Part shown: positions 9,287 through 20,100 of the stretch, one piece after another
Position numbering within the stretch: the stretch's first letter is position 1
How the letters are laid out: each line of letters begins with the position of its first letter
NCBI RefSeq assembly: GCF_021287135.1
Contig: NZ_JAJTBB010000025.1
Location: 1-46,942, forward strand
Direction: 5' to 3'
Source of the DNA: Acidovorax sp.
Lineage (GTDB): Bacteria; Pseudomonadota; Gammaproteobacteria; Burkholderiales; Burkholderiaceae_C
DNA: 46,942 nucleotides
Translations under genes and position numbers: made by a program
Notes under the pieces: generated by a model
What the model was told of the DNA's origin: nothing
Seen by the model: the letters and a program-made list of their open reading frames with translations, nothing else
The model's database searches: none

Positions 9287-9727
9287 ATGAAAACCGTCCA
9301 CAAGTCCGTCCTCATCTGGTACAGCCCCGAAGAGATGTTTTCCCTGGTCACCGGGGTGGAACACTACCCCCAGTTTCTGCCGTGGTGCGACCGCGCGGCC
9401 GTGCTGGAGCGCACCGACACCGGCATGACCGCCGAGGTGGGCATCGCCTTCAGCGGCATCCGCCAGACCTTCGTGACGCGCAACACGCACGAGGCAGGCC
9501 GCCGCGTGCAGATGCACCTGGTCAAGGGGCCCTTCTCGCGCCTGGATGGAGACTGGCATTTCCATCCGGTGGGTGACGGCTCGCAGCGCGCCTGCAAGGT
9601 GGAACTGCTGCTGAACTACGGATTCGACAGCGCCGCGCTGGCCGCGCTGGTGGGACCCGTGTTCGACCGCATCGCCGGCAGCATGGTGGACGCCTTCGTC
9701 AAGCGTGCCGAGCAGGTGTATGGCTGA
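9287..9727 (+). CDS. ratA: RatA-family START-domain protein
   Basis: The 146-residue protein is a single START/polyketide-cyclase-like domain (COQ10/RatA family): [30 protein letters not shown] at the N-terminus and [21 protein letters not shown] at the C-terminus. In E. coli RatA has been described as blocking 70S association, while COQ10 relatives bind ubiquinone; which role applies is open. ATG 9287 gives the conserved N-terminus MKTVHKSVL. The gene overlaps rnfH by 8 bases and is divergent from smpB, a conserved neighbourhood. Confidence 0.9.
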   Translation: MKTVHKSVLIWYSPEEMFSLVTGVEHYPQFLPWCDRAAVLERTDTGMTAEVGIAFSGIRQTFVTRNTHEAGRRVQMHLVKGPFSRLDGDWHFHPVGDGSQRACKVELLLNYGFDSAALAALVGPVFDRIAGSMVDAFVKRAEQVYG

Positions 9728-10076
9728 ACCGCAGGGCCGGCCCCCGCTGCGCGTCACCGTCGTGGTGTGCCTGGGGCCGCGGAATACGCAGGAAGGCGTG
9801 GTGGACCTGCCCGAAGGCGCCACGGTGGCCGACGCGCTGCAGGCCTGCGCCACGGCCCACGGCTGGGCGCTGCCGCCGGACGGCGAGCCGGCGCTGGGGA
9901 TTTGGGGGCGCGCCGCGGCGGCGCAGGCCCCCGTCCGGGACGGGGACCGCGTGGAGGTTTACCGCCCGCTGGTGGTGGACCCCAAGGTGGCCCGCCGCGA
10001 GCGCTTTGCGCGGCAGGGCGCGCGTTCCACCGGCCTGTTCGCCCGCCAGCGGCCGGGGGGCAAGGCGGGGTACTGA
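9720..10076 (+). CDS. rnfH: RnfH-family ubiquitin-like protein
   Basis: The 118-residue product matches the RnfH (UPF0125) family, a beta-grasp ubiquitin-like fold: [30 protein letters not shown], then [25 protein letters not shown] and [13 protein letters not shown]. Its biochemical role is not established. ATG 9720 overlaps the ratA stop region by 8 bases, so it is translationally coupled. The C-terminal 25 residues ([18 protein letters not shown]) are basic and poorly conserved. Confidence 0.9.
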   Translation: MAEPQGRPPLRVTVVVCLGPRNTQEGVVDLPEGATVADALQACATAHGWALPPDGEPALGIWGRAAAAQAPVRDGDRVEVYRPLVVDPKVARRERFARQGARSTGLFARQRPGGKAGY

Positions 10077-10113
10077 AGCACAGGCTGGCGGGCGCCCGTG
10101 CGTTTGCGCGCGC

Positions 10114-10632
10114 TTAGCGCTTGCACTCCGAGGCGATCACCCCGTCGATGCGCTTGGCTTCGGCAGCCAGGCCCGCTTCGTCCAGGAAGATGCGTTCGCC
10201 CTGGGCGTTGGACTGGGTGACGGGCCGGCCCGAATCCAGGGCCGCCTTGGCCTGGCGAGCGCGGGTGCAGTTTTCGGCCTTGGCCTTGGCGATGCGTTCT
10301 TCTTCAGCCTTCACCTTGGCGGCTTCAGCGGCCTCGGCCTGGGCCTTCTTTTCTTCCAGGGCCTTGTCCTTGCCGGGCGCACTGGCGGCGGGCTTGGGGG
10401 CAGGGGCGGACGCGCCGGAAGCGGCCTCAGCCGGCACCGAGGCATCGGCCTGCGGCGCGCGCGGCAGGCCCCGGTTGGGCTGCTTGAGGATGTTCTTTTC
10501 AGGAATCTCCTGCGGCGGCGGGCGGTCGCTGAAGACCTTGCGGCCGTCCTTGTCGATCCACTGCCATTGCGCCGCCGCGCCCATGGCCCAGGTGCAGGCC
10601 ACGGCCAGCAGGAGAAGCTTGTGCATTTTCAT
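10114..10632 (-). CDS. Exported DUF4124-domain protein
   Basis: The 172-residue product has a signal peptide (MKMHKLLLLAVACTWAMGAAAQ) followed by a DUF4124 core (WQWIDKDGRKVFSDRPPP), a short domain frequent in exported proteobacterial proteins of unknown function. An Ala/Pro/Lys-rich stretch and a charged, probably coiled-coil segment (about 100-135) lie before the C-terminal ERIFLDEAGLAAEAKRIDGVIASECKR. Either of two ATGs (10632 or 10626) could be the start; neither has a clear ribosome-binding site. The gene is convergent with rnfH, with 37 bases between the stops. Confidence 0.82.
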   Translation of the reverse strand: MKMHKLLLLAVACTWAMGAAAQWQWIDKDGRKVFSDRPPPQEIPEKNILKQPNRGLPRAPQADASVPAEAASGASAPAPKPAASAPGKDKALEEKKAQAEAAEAAKVKAEEERIAKAKAENCTRARQAKAALDSGRPVTQSNAQGERIFLDEAGLAAEAKRIDGVIASECKR

Positions 10633-10795
10633 GCGGCCAAGTTTATCCATCTGCCCCCACGCCTGCCACCGCGGGGCGGACGGATGGGCGCGTTTTCGCC
10701 ACATGCGGAGCCTGTCGGCCCTGGAATCGGCGGCTGGCAATCGAACGCAGCGGCTCATTTTTCACCGGCGTGTTGCCCCCTCGCTGCGGCCATGA

Positions 10796-12379
<1,584 letters not shown>

Positions 12380-12404
12380 TCGTTGTCGGTCCAATCTGGC
12401 CTGA

Positions 12405-12433
12405 TTGAAAAAATCGGGTCAGACTGCTATAGT
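12405..12433 (+). promoter_or_regulatory. Sigma-70-type promoter of the vapBC-like pair
   Basis: TTGAAA (12405-12410) and TATAGT (12428-12433) are separated by exactly 17 bases. It is the best sigma-70 promoter in the window and would start transcription about 50 bases before the antitoxin ATG. Confidence 0.75.
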
Positions 12434-12463
12434 CTGGTCTGAATTTGTCATTCAGGCCAGACT
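12420..12463. promoter_or_regulatory. Palindromic operator cluster at the toxin-antitoxin promoter
   Basis: CAGACT-N5-AGTCTG (12420-12436) is a perfect inverted repeat over the -10 box. A second, larger inverted repeat (AGTCTGGTCTGAA 12431-12443 / TTCAGGCCAGACT 12451-12463) shares its half-site. A related half-site, AATCTGGCCTGA, lies upstream of the -35 box at about 12393-12404. VapB/Phd-type antitoxins autoregulate by binding such sites, so an operator role is likely. Confidence 0.6.
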
Positions 12464-12473
12464 TTTCTTTTTT
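12431..12473 (+). terminator. Rho-independent terminator-like hairpin after guaB
   Basis: A 13-bp stem with one G-U pair (arms 12431-12443 and 12451-12463) and a 7-base loop is followed by a T-rich run broken by one C. It lies 52 bases past the guaB stop. The same bases form part of the toxin-antitoxin operator, so the element may serve both functions. Confidence 0.65.
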
Positions 12474-12488
12474 GGGGTCCGCGCACCC

Positions 12489-12749
12489 ATGCAATCCGTC
12501 GGTATCTACGAAGCCAAGAGCCGGTTCTCGGCCCTGATCGAGCTGGTCGAGCAGGGCGAGGAAGTGCGCATCACCCGCCACGGCAAAGAGGTGGTGCGCA
12601 TGCTGCCGGTGCGGCGCCGCCCGGTCATCACCGACGAGCAGATTGCGCGCGAACTGAGCCAGATCGACGCGTTGCACGCCAGCATCCGCCCGGCGGCCGA
12701 CGCCTCCCGCAGCGACAGCCTGCGCCGCAAGGGCCGGACCGCCGCATGA
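12489..12749 (+). CDS. Type II antitoxin, Phd/YefM (VapB-like) family
   Basis: The 86-residue product begins MQSVGIYEAKSRFSALIELVEQGEEVRITRHGKEVVRMLP, the compact Phd/YefM DNA-binding fold. A charged C-terminal tail (about 50-86), the part that should wrap the toxin, follows. The frame opens 28 codons earlier through the promoter region, but ATG 12489 is the start that gives the family N-terminus. Its stop overlaps the toxin start by 4 bases (ATGA), as usual for toxin-antitoxin pairs. The antitoxin should neutralise the PIN nuclease and repress the operon. Confidence 0.88.
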   Translation: MQSVGIYEAKSRFSALIELVEQGEEVRITRHGKEVVRMLPVRRRPVITDEQIARELSQIDALHASIRPAADASRSDSLRRKGRTAA

Positions 12750-13180
12750 CCGCCTTCGTACTCGACGCCTCCGTGACCGCCGCCTGGCTCCTGCCCGATG
12801 CGGCCAGCGAGCACACGCGCCGCCTGTACACGCTGATCCGCCGCGACCAGCTGGAGCCCCAGGCGCCCAACCTCTGGCAGTGGGAGTGCAGCAACCTCCT
12901 CAGCAGCGGCGTGCACAGCGGCCGCATCCCGTCCGCCTCGGTCGAAGGCCTGTGGGGCGTGCTGGAAGCCATCCGCCACCGCGTGGAACTGCACGAGCTG
13001 GCCCCGGCCCAGCACAAGGCCGTGCTCGATGTGGCGCTGGAAACCGGCCTGCCTACTTTTGACGCCGCTTATCTGTGGCTTGCGCGCTCGCTGCGGCTGC
13101 CCCTGGCCACGTTCGACCCTCACCAGATCGCAGCCGCCCAGCGCAGCGGCGTCCCGCTTTTCGACCTCTCCCGCCTCTGA
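12746..13180 (+). CDS. PIN-domain toxin (VapC-like ribonuclease)
   Basis: The 144-residue product is a single PIN domain. The acidic metal-binding residues are visible: Asp7 in FVLDASV, Glu47 in WQWECSNLL, Asp106 in TFDAAYLWLA and Asp124 in TFDPHQ. VapC toxins cut tRNA or rRNA with Mg2+; the target here is unknown. It overlaps its antitoxin by 4 bases and ends 12 bases before guaA. The module splits guaB from guaA and leaves both intact, suggesting acquisition in this lineage. Confidence 0.88.
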   Translation: MTAFVLDASVTAAWLLPDAASEHTRRLYTLIRRDQLEPQAPNLWQWECSNLLSSGVHSGRIPSASVEGLWGVLEAIRHRVELHELAPAQHKAVLDVALETGLPTFDAAYLWLARSLRLPLATFDPHQIAAAQRSGVPLFDLSRL

Positions 13181-13192
13181 CGGACCACCACC

Positions 13193-14812
13193 ATGCAACA
13201 CCAGAAAATCCTCATCCTCGATTTCGGCTCGCAAGTCACCCAGCTCATTGCCCGCCGTGTGCGTGAAGCCAACGTGTACTGCGAGGTGCACCCCTGCGAC
13301 GTGTCGGACGACTGGGTGCGGGACTACGCCAAGGACGGCTCGCTCAAGGGCGTCATCCTCTCGGGCAGCCACGCCAGCGTGTACGAGGAAACCACCGACA
13401 AGGCCCCCCAGGCCGTGTTCGAACTGGGCCTGCCGGTGCTGGGCATCTGCTACGGCATGCAGACCATGGCGCACCAGCTGGGCGGCAAGGTCGAGGGCGG
13501 CCACAAGCGCGAGTTCGGCTTCGCCGCCGTGCGCGCCCGCGGCCACACCGCGCTGCTCAAGGGCATTGCCGACTTCACCACGCCCGAAGGCCACGGCATG
13601 CTCAACGTCTGGATGAGCCACGGCGACAAGGTCACCGAGCTGCCCCCGGGCTTCAAGCTCATGGCCAGCACGGACAGCTGCCCGATCGCCGGCATGGCCG
13701 ACGAAGAACGCCGCTTCTACGCCGTGCAGTTCCACCCCGAAGTCACGCACACCGTGCAGGGCCGGGCGCTGCTGGAGCGCTTTGTGCTGGGCATCTGCGG
13801 CGTGCAGCCCGACTGGGTGATGAAGGACCACATCGCCGAGGCCGTGCAAGCCATCCGCGCCCAGGTGGGCGACGAGGAAGTGATCCTGGGTCTCTCCGGC
13901 GGTGTGGATTCGTCCGTGGCCGCAGCCCTGATCCACCGCGCCATTGGCGACCAGCTGACCTGCGTGTTTGTGGACCACGGCCTGCTGCGCCTGAACGAGG
14001 GCGACATGGTGATGGACATGTTCGAAGGCAAGCTGCACGCCAAGGTGATCCGCGTGGATGCGAGCGAACTGTTCCTCTCCAAGCTCGCCGGCGTGAGCGA
14101 CCCCGAGCAAAAGCGCAAGATCATCGGCGGCCTGTTCGTCGACGTGTTCAAGGCCGAGGCCGCCAAGCTCAAGGCCGGCACCGGCGGCCACAAGGGCGCA
14201 ACGTTCCTGGCCCAGGGCACCATCTACCCCGACGTCATCGAATCCGGCGGCGCCAAGAGCAAGAAGGCCGTCACCATCAAGAGCCACCACAACGTGGGCG
14301 GTCTGCCCGAGCAGCTGGGCCTGAAGCTGCTGGAGCCGCTGCGCGACCTGTTCAAGGACGAGGTGCGCGAACTGGGCGTGGCCCTGGGCCTGCCGCCCGA
14401 GATGGTCTACCGCCACCCGTTTCCCGGCCCCGGCCTGGGCGTGCGCATCCTGGGCGAAGTGAAGAAGGAATACGCGGACCTGCTGCGCCGTGCCGACGCG
14501 ATCTTCATCGAAGAGCTGCGCAACTTCACCGACGAGGCCACGGGAAAGACCTGGTACGACCTCACCAGCCAGGCCTTCACCGTGTTCCTGCCCGTCAAGA
14601 GCGTGGGCGTGATGGGCGATGGCCGCACCTACGACTACGTGGTGGCCCTGCGCGCCGTGCAGACCAGCGACTTCATGACCGCCGACTGGGCCGAGCTGCC
14701 CTATGCGCTGCTCAAGAAGGTGTCGGGCCGCATCATCAACGAGGTGCGCGGCATCAACCGCGTGACCTACGACGTGAGCAGCAAGCCGCCGGCAACCATC
14801 GAGTGGGAGTAA
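13193..14812 (+). CDS. guaA: GMP synthase (glutamine-hydrolysing)
   Basis: GuaA makes GMP from XMP with ATP and glutamine. The 539-residue protein has a class I glutamine amidotransferase domain (about 1-205) with nucleophile Cys86 in GICYGMQ and the FHPEVTHT histidine/glutamate pair. An ATP-pyrophosphatase domain carries the PP-loop [11 protein letters not shown] at about 234-244. The C-terminal dimerisation domain ends in KPPATIEWE. No good ribosome-binding site precedes the ATG, which lies 12 bases after the toxin stop. Expression could depend on read-through from guaB or on the toxin-antitoxin promoter. Confidence 0.97.
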   Translation: MQHQKILILDFGSQVTQLIARRVREANVYCEVHPCDVSDDWVRDYAKDGSLKGVILSGSHASVYEETTDKAPQAVFELGLPVLGICYGMQTMAHQLGGKVEGGHKREFGFAAVRARGHTALLKGIADFTTPEGHGMLNVWMSHGDKVTELPPGFKLMASTDSCPIAGMADEERRFYAVQFHPEVTHTVQGRALLERFVLGICGVQPDWVMKDHIAEAVQAIRAQVGDEEVILGLSGGVDSSVAAALIHRAIGDQLTCVFVDHGLLRLNEGDMVMDMFEGKLHAKVIRVDASELFLSKLAGVSDPEQKRKIIGGLFVDVFKAEAAKLKAGTGGHKGATFLAQGTIYPDVIESGGAKSKKAVTIKSHHNVGGLPEQLGLKLLEPLRDLFKDEVRELGVALGLPPEMVYRHPFPGPGLGVRILGEVKKEYADLLRRADAIFIEELRNFTDEATGKTWYDLTSQAFTVFLPVKSVGVMGDGRTYDYVVALRAVQTSDFMTADWAELPYALLKKVSGRIINEVRGINRVTYDVSSKPPATIEWE

Positions 14813-14854
14813 TCAACCTCCACAGCGCGGTACCGCAAGTGAACCACCCAGACC

Positions 14855-15856
14855 ATGGCCTGGCTTGACGTAGCGCGGGTGGCTGCCATCCTGGCGGTCG
14901 TGCTTTTGCACACGGCCGCCAGTGTGGTGTCGCTGGCTCCGCTGGGCTCGGCGGCCTGGTGGGCGGGCAACGGGTACGACGCCCTGGTGCGGTGGTGCGT
15001 GCCGGTGTTCGTGATGGTGAGCGGGGCGCTGCTGCTGGACGCACGCAAGGCCGAAAGCCTGGCGGCGTTCTACCGTAAGCGTGCAGCCCGGATTGCGCTG
15101 CCGCTGCTGTTCTGGAGCGCGGTGTACATCCTCTGGAACTACCGCCACGCATGGGACCAGCTGGGCCCGGCGGCCGTGCTGCAGAGCGTGGCACGCGGGT
15201 GGCCGCACTACCACCTGTGGTTTCTGTACATGCTGCTGTGTTTGTACCTGTTCACGCCGTTTTTACGGGTGGTGGCCTGGCACACGTCGCGGCGCGATCT
15301 GTGGTGGCTGGTGGCCGCCTTGTTCGTGCTGGCCGGCGTGAACGAATGGCACCGTGTTGCCACCGGCGGCGGCGCGGGGCTGTTCATCAACTGGTTCTTG
15401 TCGTACCTGCCGTACTTCTTCTGCGGCTACCTGCTGCGGACGGCGCAGCGCGACGTGCCCATGCCCTGGCTGGCGGCCGTCTTTGCGCTGTCGGTGGCCG
15501 CCACGGCGGCGGGCTGCTACGGGGTGGGGCGTGCCCACGGGCTGGACAAGGGCCTGTACTTCTACGGCTACCTGAGTGCCACGGTCATTCCCATGTCGCT
15601 GAGCGCGATGCTGCTATTCAAGCGCTGCACCTGGGAGGGGGCGTGGGCGCGTGGCGCCCAGCAGCTCTCGCAGTTGACGCTGGGGGCCTATCTGGTGCAC
15701 CCCATCCTGCTGGAGTCGCTGCGCGGCGCGGGCCTGCAGCCGGAACAAGGGGGCGCGCTGTGGTCGGTGCCCGCGCTGGCCGCGGTGGTGTTCGCGGGCT
15801 CGCTGGGCGTGGCCTGGGTCTTCCAGCGCCTGCCGCTGCTCCACCGCACGGTCTAA
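14855..15856 (+). CDS. Acyltransferase family 3 membrane protein
   Basis: The 333-residue polytopic protein starts MAWLDVARVAAILAVVLLHTAAS, with the helix-one Asp, Arg and His typical of acyltransferase-3 proteins. These move acetyl or other acyl groups onto sugars of lipopolysaccharide, exopolysaccharide or other glycans across the inner membrane. About ten membrane helices are predicted, including the YHLWFLYMLLCLYLFTP segment. The acceptor is unknown and no polysaccharide genes are adjacent. It begins 42 bases after guaA and could be co-transcribed. Confidence 0.85.
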   Translation: MAWLDVARVAAILAVVLLHTAASVVSLAPLGSAAWWAGNGYDALVRWCVPVFVMVSGALLLDARKAESLAAFYRKRAARIALPLLFWSAVYILWNYRHAWDQLGPAAVLQSVARGWPHYHLWFLYMLLCLYLFTPFLRVVAWHTSRRDLWWLVAALFVLAGVNEWHRVATGGGAGLFINWFLSYLPYFFCGYLLRTAQRDVPMPWLAAVFALSVAATAAGCYGVGRAHGLDKGLYFYGYLSATVIPMSLSAMLLFKRCTWEGAWARGAQQLSQLTLGAYLVHPILLESLRGAGLQPEQGGALWSVPALAAVVFAGSLGVAWVFQRLPLLHRTV

Positions 15857-16051
15857 GAACGTATTGCGGTCTGCTGCGTTGCGGCGCTTGCCAATAGCCG
15901 CGCTGTTGGCTGCGCACCGCGCCTGGCATCCCCTCCCGCAAAGACCGCTGCGCGACCCCTGGGAGATCGTCCACACGTTCCAAGCATCCTTGGCGCGATG
16001 GGTCGCGCCCGGTTCGTGCAAAGGATCCGTGGTGTGGTGCGGCCTGGCGTA
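15857..16051. other. Intergenic region between convergent genes
   Basis: 195 bases between the acyltransferase and the unrecognised minus-strand gene. Frames are open through it but have no start or homology I can support. No T-tailed terminator is visible. Confidence 0.5.
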
Positions 16052-16960
16052 TCAGGCGCGTGCTTCGCCGGTGGCGGGGTCGTAGGCCGCGCCGTCCGGG
16101 CCGATGATGCTGTTGGTGGCGGCGTCGTAGGTGGTCAGGCGGTAGGTGCCGGCGCCTTTGCCGTCCAGGCCGATGTACGAGGCCTGGGCAAACACCTGGC
16201 GGTTGTCCTGGGCGACGACGCCGTCGGCGGTCCACTTGTTGCTCATCAGCCATTCCGACGGGTTCACGCCCTGGGGCACTTCCACCTTGCCGTCTGTGCG
16301 CATCTTGGCCATCGTGGGGTCCATGTTGAAGCCTTCGGCCGCCAGCAGCGTGGCGGGGGGCTGGCTCTTGTAGAAGGCGGCGGTTTCCGCGGGCATCTGC
16401 GACAGGTCGCTTTTCACGAGGGTGGAGCCGTCGGTGGGGAACTTGGACAGCTGGCCGCTGCGGATGGCCGCGTAGTCGGCGGCAAATTCGGGGTTGTTCT
16501 TGAAGAACATGTACCGCCCCACGGCTTCCTGGTCGCCGCCGCTGAGGGACATGGAGATCATGCGCACATAGTCGGGCACCTTGTAGTCCTCGGCGAACGT
16601 GTCACCCAGGCCTTGTTCCCATGCGCGGAATTCCTGCAGGTTGTTGAACGGCGCCTTGGCCGTGGTGGTGCTGGTGCTGGCACCGGCGGCGGTGTCGGTG
16701 CCGCTCTTTTCGGTGTAGCGCTCAGCCGTGGATTGGTAGGGCTTGGTGCTTTGCTGCGTGGCGGTGGCTCCGGCCGCCGTGTCGCCGGCCGTGGCGGGCT
16801 GTGCCGACAGCTCGGCCAGGGTGCTCTGCAGCTCCTTGAGGAAGGTGAGGGGGTCGGCGTCGCCGTGCTGTTGGGCGGTGCGCTCCGCTGCCTTGGCGGC
16901 CAAGGTGCTGGAGACGCCCAGGGAGGTCAGCATGTGGGTGGCTTGGGAGATATCGAGCAT
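16052..16960 (-). CDS. Unrecognised soluble protein
   Basis: I do not recognise a family. The 302-residue product has no signal peptide or membrane helix. The first about 60 residues look helical (MLDISQATHMLTSLGVSSTLAAKAAERTAQQH). A Thr/Ala-rich linker (about 60-110) follows, then a compact part with LQEFRAWEQGLGDTFAEDYKVPDYVRMISMS, and a C-terminus likely to be beta-rich (YRLTTYDAATNSIIGPDGAAYDPATGEARA). ATG 16960 removes a 19-codon stretch without homology. Composition matches its neighbours, so recent transfer is not evident. It is flanked by a repeat copy and putA. Confidence 0.75.
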   Translation of the reverse strand: MLDISQATHMLTSLGVSSTLAAKAAERTAQQHGDADPLTFLKELQSTLAELSAQPATAGDTAAGATATQQSTKPYQSTAERYTEKSGTDTAAGASTSTTTAKAPFNNLQEFRAWEQGLGDTFAEDYKVPDYVRMISMSLSGGDQEAVGRYMFFKNNPEFAADYAAIRSGQLSKFPTDGSTLVKSDLSQMPAETAAFYKSQPPATLLAAEGFNMDPTMAKMRTDGKVEVPQGVNPSEWLMSNKWTADGVVAQDNRQVFAQASYIGLDGKGAGTYRLTTYDAATNSIIGPDGAAYDPATGEARA

Positions 16961-17120
16961 CTTGCAGGTCCTTCGGTGGCAGGCGGCAGCGCCTGGCGGG
17001 CCACGGCGGAATGCCATGGGGGGCGTGGCTGATCGTCTCGCAAAGCCGTGCGCGCCGGTGCCCCGGTAAGCGGCACAAAACCGGCGCTTTTCAGACGTCT
17101 GCCGGGGCGAAGGAATGCTC

Positions 17121-17170
17121 CTGAAAGCATAGCTGCCAGCGCTTTATGGACGGGCGCTGGAGGCTGTTTT
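17121..17170 (+). repeat. Comamonad-type short repeat, copy 3 (downstream of putA)
   Basis: Has AGCTGCCAGCGCTT followed by ATGGACGGGCGC, a stretch identical to that in copy 4 inside rlmD, then GGAGGC and a T-rich tail. It lies between putA and the unrecognised gene. Confidence 0.7.
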
Positions 17171-17197
17171 TGCTAAAAACCCCATCGGGGCGGGGGC

Positions 17198-20100
17198 TCA
17201 GCCGATGGTCATCAGGCTGGCGTTGCCCCCGGCGGCGGCCGTGTTCACGCTCAGCGCGCGTTCGACGAGCAGGCGTTCCAGCGGGATGTCGTCCTCCCCC
17301 GGCGCCATGGCCGTCACGCCCACGATGGGGCCAGGCCGGCGGGCGAGGGCGGCGCACACGGCCTGCAGCGACGCGGTGTCGCCGTGGTGCAGCACGGCAT
17401 CCAGCGGCACGCCGGCGTCGGTCAGCGCTCCGTCCTGCGCGGTCACCTGTGCCTGCACGGGCGCGGGCAGCCGCGTGCGCAACGCGGCTTGGTCCACCGG
17501 CCAGACCGCCGTGCCGCCCACGGCCAGCACGGCGGCCGTCTGCACCAGCAGGTCGTCGGTGCGGGGGGCCAGGCACAACACCCGGCCGCGCGGCGCCAGG
17601 GTGTAGACGTTGCGCTCGCCCGTGGGGCCGGGCAGGGTGCGGGCAGTGCCGCTCTGGCTGTCTTGCGCAAAGCGCTCGCAGACGCGGGCCAGGGCTGTGC
17701 GGCCGTCGGCGTCGGCCCACTGCCGCAGGGCGGTCAGCGGCGCCAGCAGGCGTTCGCGCTGGGTGCCATCAGGCGGTGCGCTGCGGTCGACCGCGGCCAA
17801 GGTGCGTGCCACGGCGTTGGCGGGGCGGCGCGACAGCAGGCGCAGCAGGTACAGCGGCCCGCCGGCCTTGGGGCCGGTGCCCGACAGGCCTTCGCCGCCA
17901 AAGGGCTGCACGCCCACCACGGCGCCCACCATGTTGCGGTTCACGTACACGTTGCCGGCGTGGGCGCGGTCCACCACGCGGGCAATGGTTTCGTCGATGC
18001 GGGTGTGCACGCCTTGGGTCAGGCCGTAGCCGGTGGCGTTGATCTGGTCGAGCAGCTGGTCCAGGTCGTTGCGCGCGTAGCGCACCAGGTGCAGCACGGG
18101 GCCGAAGACTTCGCGCTGCAGCTCGCCGATGTGGTTCAGCGCGATCAGCGTAGGCGGCACAAACGTGCCTTGTGCTGCGGCGGCCGAAACGTGGCTCGGG
18201 TGCTGGAACACGCGGTGGCCTTGGGCCTTGAATTTTTCGATGTGCTGGGTGATGCCGGCCCGGGCTTCGGCGTCGATCACCGGGCCCACGTCCACGCGCA
18301 GCTCGGCGGGGTTGCCCACGCGCAGCTCGCCCATGGCGCCCTGCAGCATCTCCACCACGCGGTCGGCAGCTTCTTCCTGCACGCACAGCACGCGCAGGGC
18401 GGAGCAGCGCTGGCCGGCGCTGTCAAAGGCGGACGCGACGGCATCGCCCACCACCTGCTCGACGAGGGCGGACGAGTCCACGATCATCGCGTTCTGCCCG
18501 CCCGTTTCCGCAATCAGCGGGATGGGGCGGCCTGCGGCATCCAGCCGCCCGGCCACCGTGCGCTGCAGGATGCGCGCCACCTCGGTGGATCCGGTGAACA
18601 TCACGCCCATCACGCGCGCATCGCCCACCAGGCGCGCACCCACGGTTTCGCCCGTGCCGGGCAGCAGTTGCACGGCCGCACGCGGCACCCCCGCCTGCCA
18701 CAGCAGGCGCACGGCTTCGGCGGCAATCAGCGGTGTTTGCTCGGCGGGCTTGGCCAGCACCGGGTTGCCGGCAGCCAGTGCGGCGGCGACCTGGCCCATG
18801 AAGATGGCGAGCGGGAAGTTCCACGGGCTGATGCAGGCCACGGGGCCCAGGGGGACGTGCGTGGCGTTGTCAAACGTGCCGCGTACCTGCGCGGCGTAGT
18901 AGCGCAGAAAGTCCACGGCCTCGCGCACCTCGGCCACGGCGTTGCTGGCGCTCTTGCCCGCTTCGCGCATCAGCAGGCCCATGAGGGGCTGCATGCGTTC
19001 TTCCAGCAGGTCGGCCGTGCGTTGCAGGGCGGCGGCGCGCTCTGCGGGCGGCGTGGCGGCCCAGGGGGCGGCCATGGCTTGGGCGTGGGCCAGGGCCTGG
19101 TCCACGTCGTTGGCCGTGGCCTCCTGCACCTGGCCCACCACGTCGGCGTGGTCGGCCGGGTTGCGCACGGGCTGGGTGGGGCCTGTGGGCGCTTCCGTGG
19201 CCAGCAGCGGCGCGGCGTGCCAGGGGTGCTCGGCCGTGGCTTGCAGCGTATCGGCCAGTTCGGTCAGCGTGTTTTCGTTGGACAGGTCCAGCCCGCGCGA
19301 GTTGGCGCGGTGCGCGCCGTAGAGCGCGCCGGGCAGCGGAATGCGCGGGTGGGGCAGGCCGGCTGCGCCCTCGGCGGCGGCCTGTTCGTCCACCACCTGC
19401 ACGGGGCTTTTCACCAGATCTTCCAGGGCAAGGGTCTCGTCGGCAATGCGGTTCACGAACGAGGTGTTGGCGCCGTTCTCCAGCAGGCGGCGCACCAGGT
19501 AGGCCAGCAGCGTCTCGTGCGTGCCCACGGGGGCGTAGATGCGGCACGGCCGCCCGAGCTTGCCGGCAGCGACGGCGCCCACCACCTGCTCGTACAGCGG
19601 CTCGCCCATGCCGTGCAGGCACTGGAACTCGTACTGCCCGGCGTAGTAGTTGCTGCCCGCCAGCTGGTAGATGGTGGCCAGCGTCTCGGCGTTGTGGGTG
19701 GCGAACTGGGGGTACACGGCCTCGGGTGCGGCCAGCAGCTTGCGAGCGCAGGCGATGTAGGAGATGTCGGTGTGCACCTTGCGGGTGTAGACGGGGTAGT
19801 CCGCCAGGCCGTCGACCTGCGCGCGCTTGATCTCGCTGTCCCAGTACGCGCCCTTGACCAGCCGCACCATCAGGCGGTGCTGGGTGCGGCGGGCCAAGTC
19901 CACCACAGAGTCGATGGCGAAGGGGCAGCGCTTCTGGTAGGCCTGGAGGACGAAGCCCATGCCATTCCAGCCCGCCAGCGCGGGCTCGTGGCACAGGCGC
20001 TCCAGCAGGTCCAGCGACAGCTCCAGCCGGTCGGCTTCCTCGGCATCGATGTTCAGGCCGATGTCGTATTGCCGGGCCAGCAGGGTCAGGCGCAGCACGC

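Noticed and set aside
15864-16085. Plus-strand open frame in the gap after the acyltransferase gene
   Set aside because: It has no ribosome-binding site or recognisable product and runs into the 3' end of the opposite gene; coding status is unsupported.
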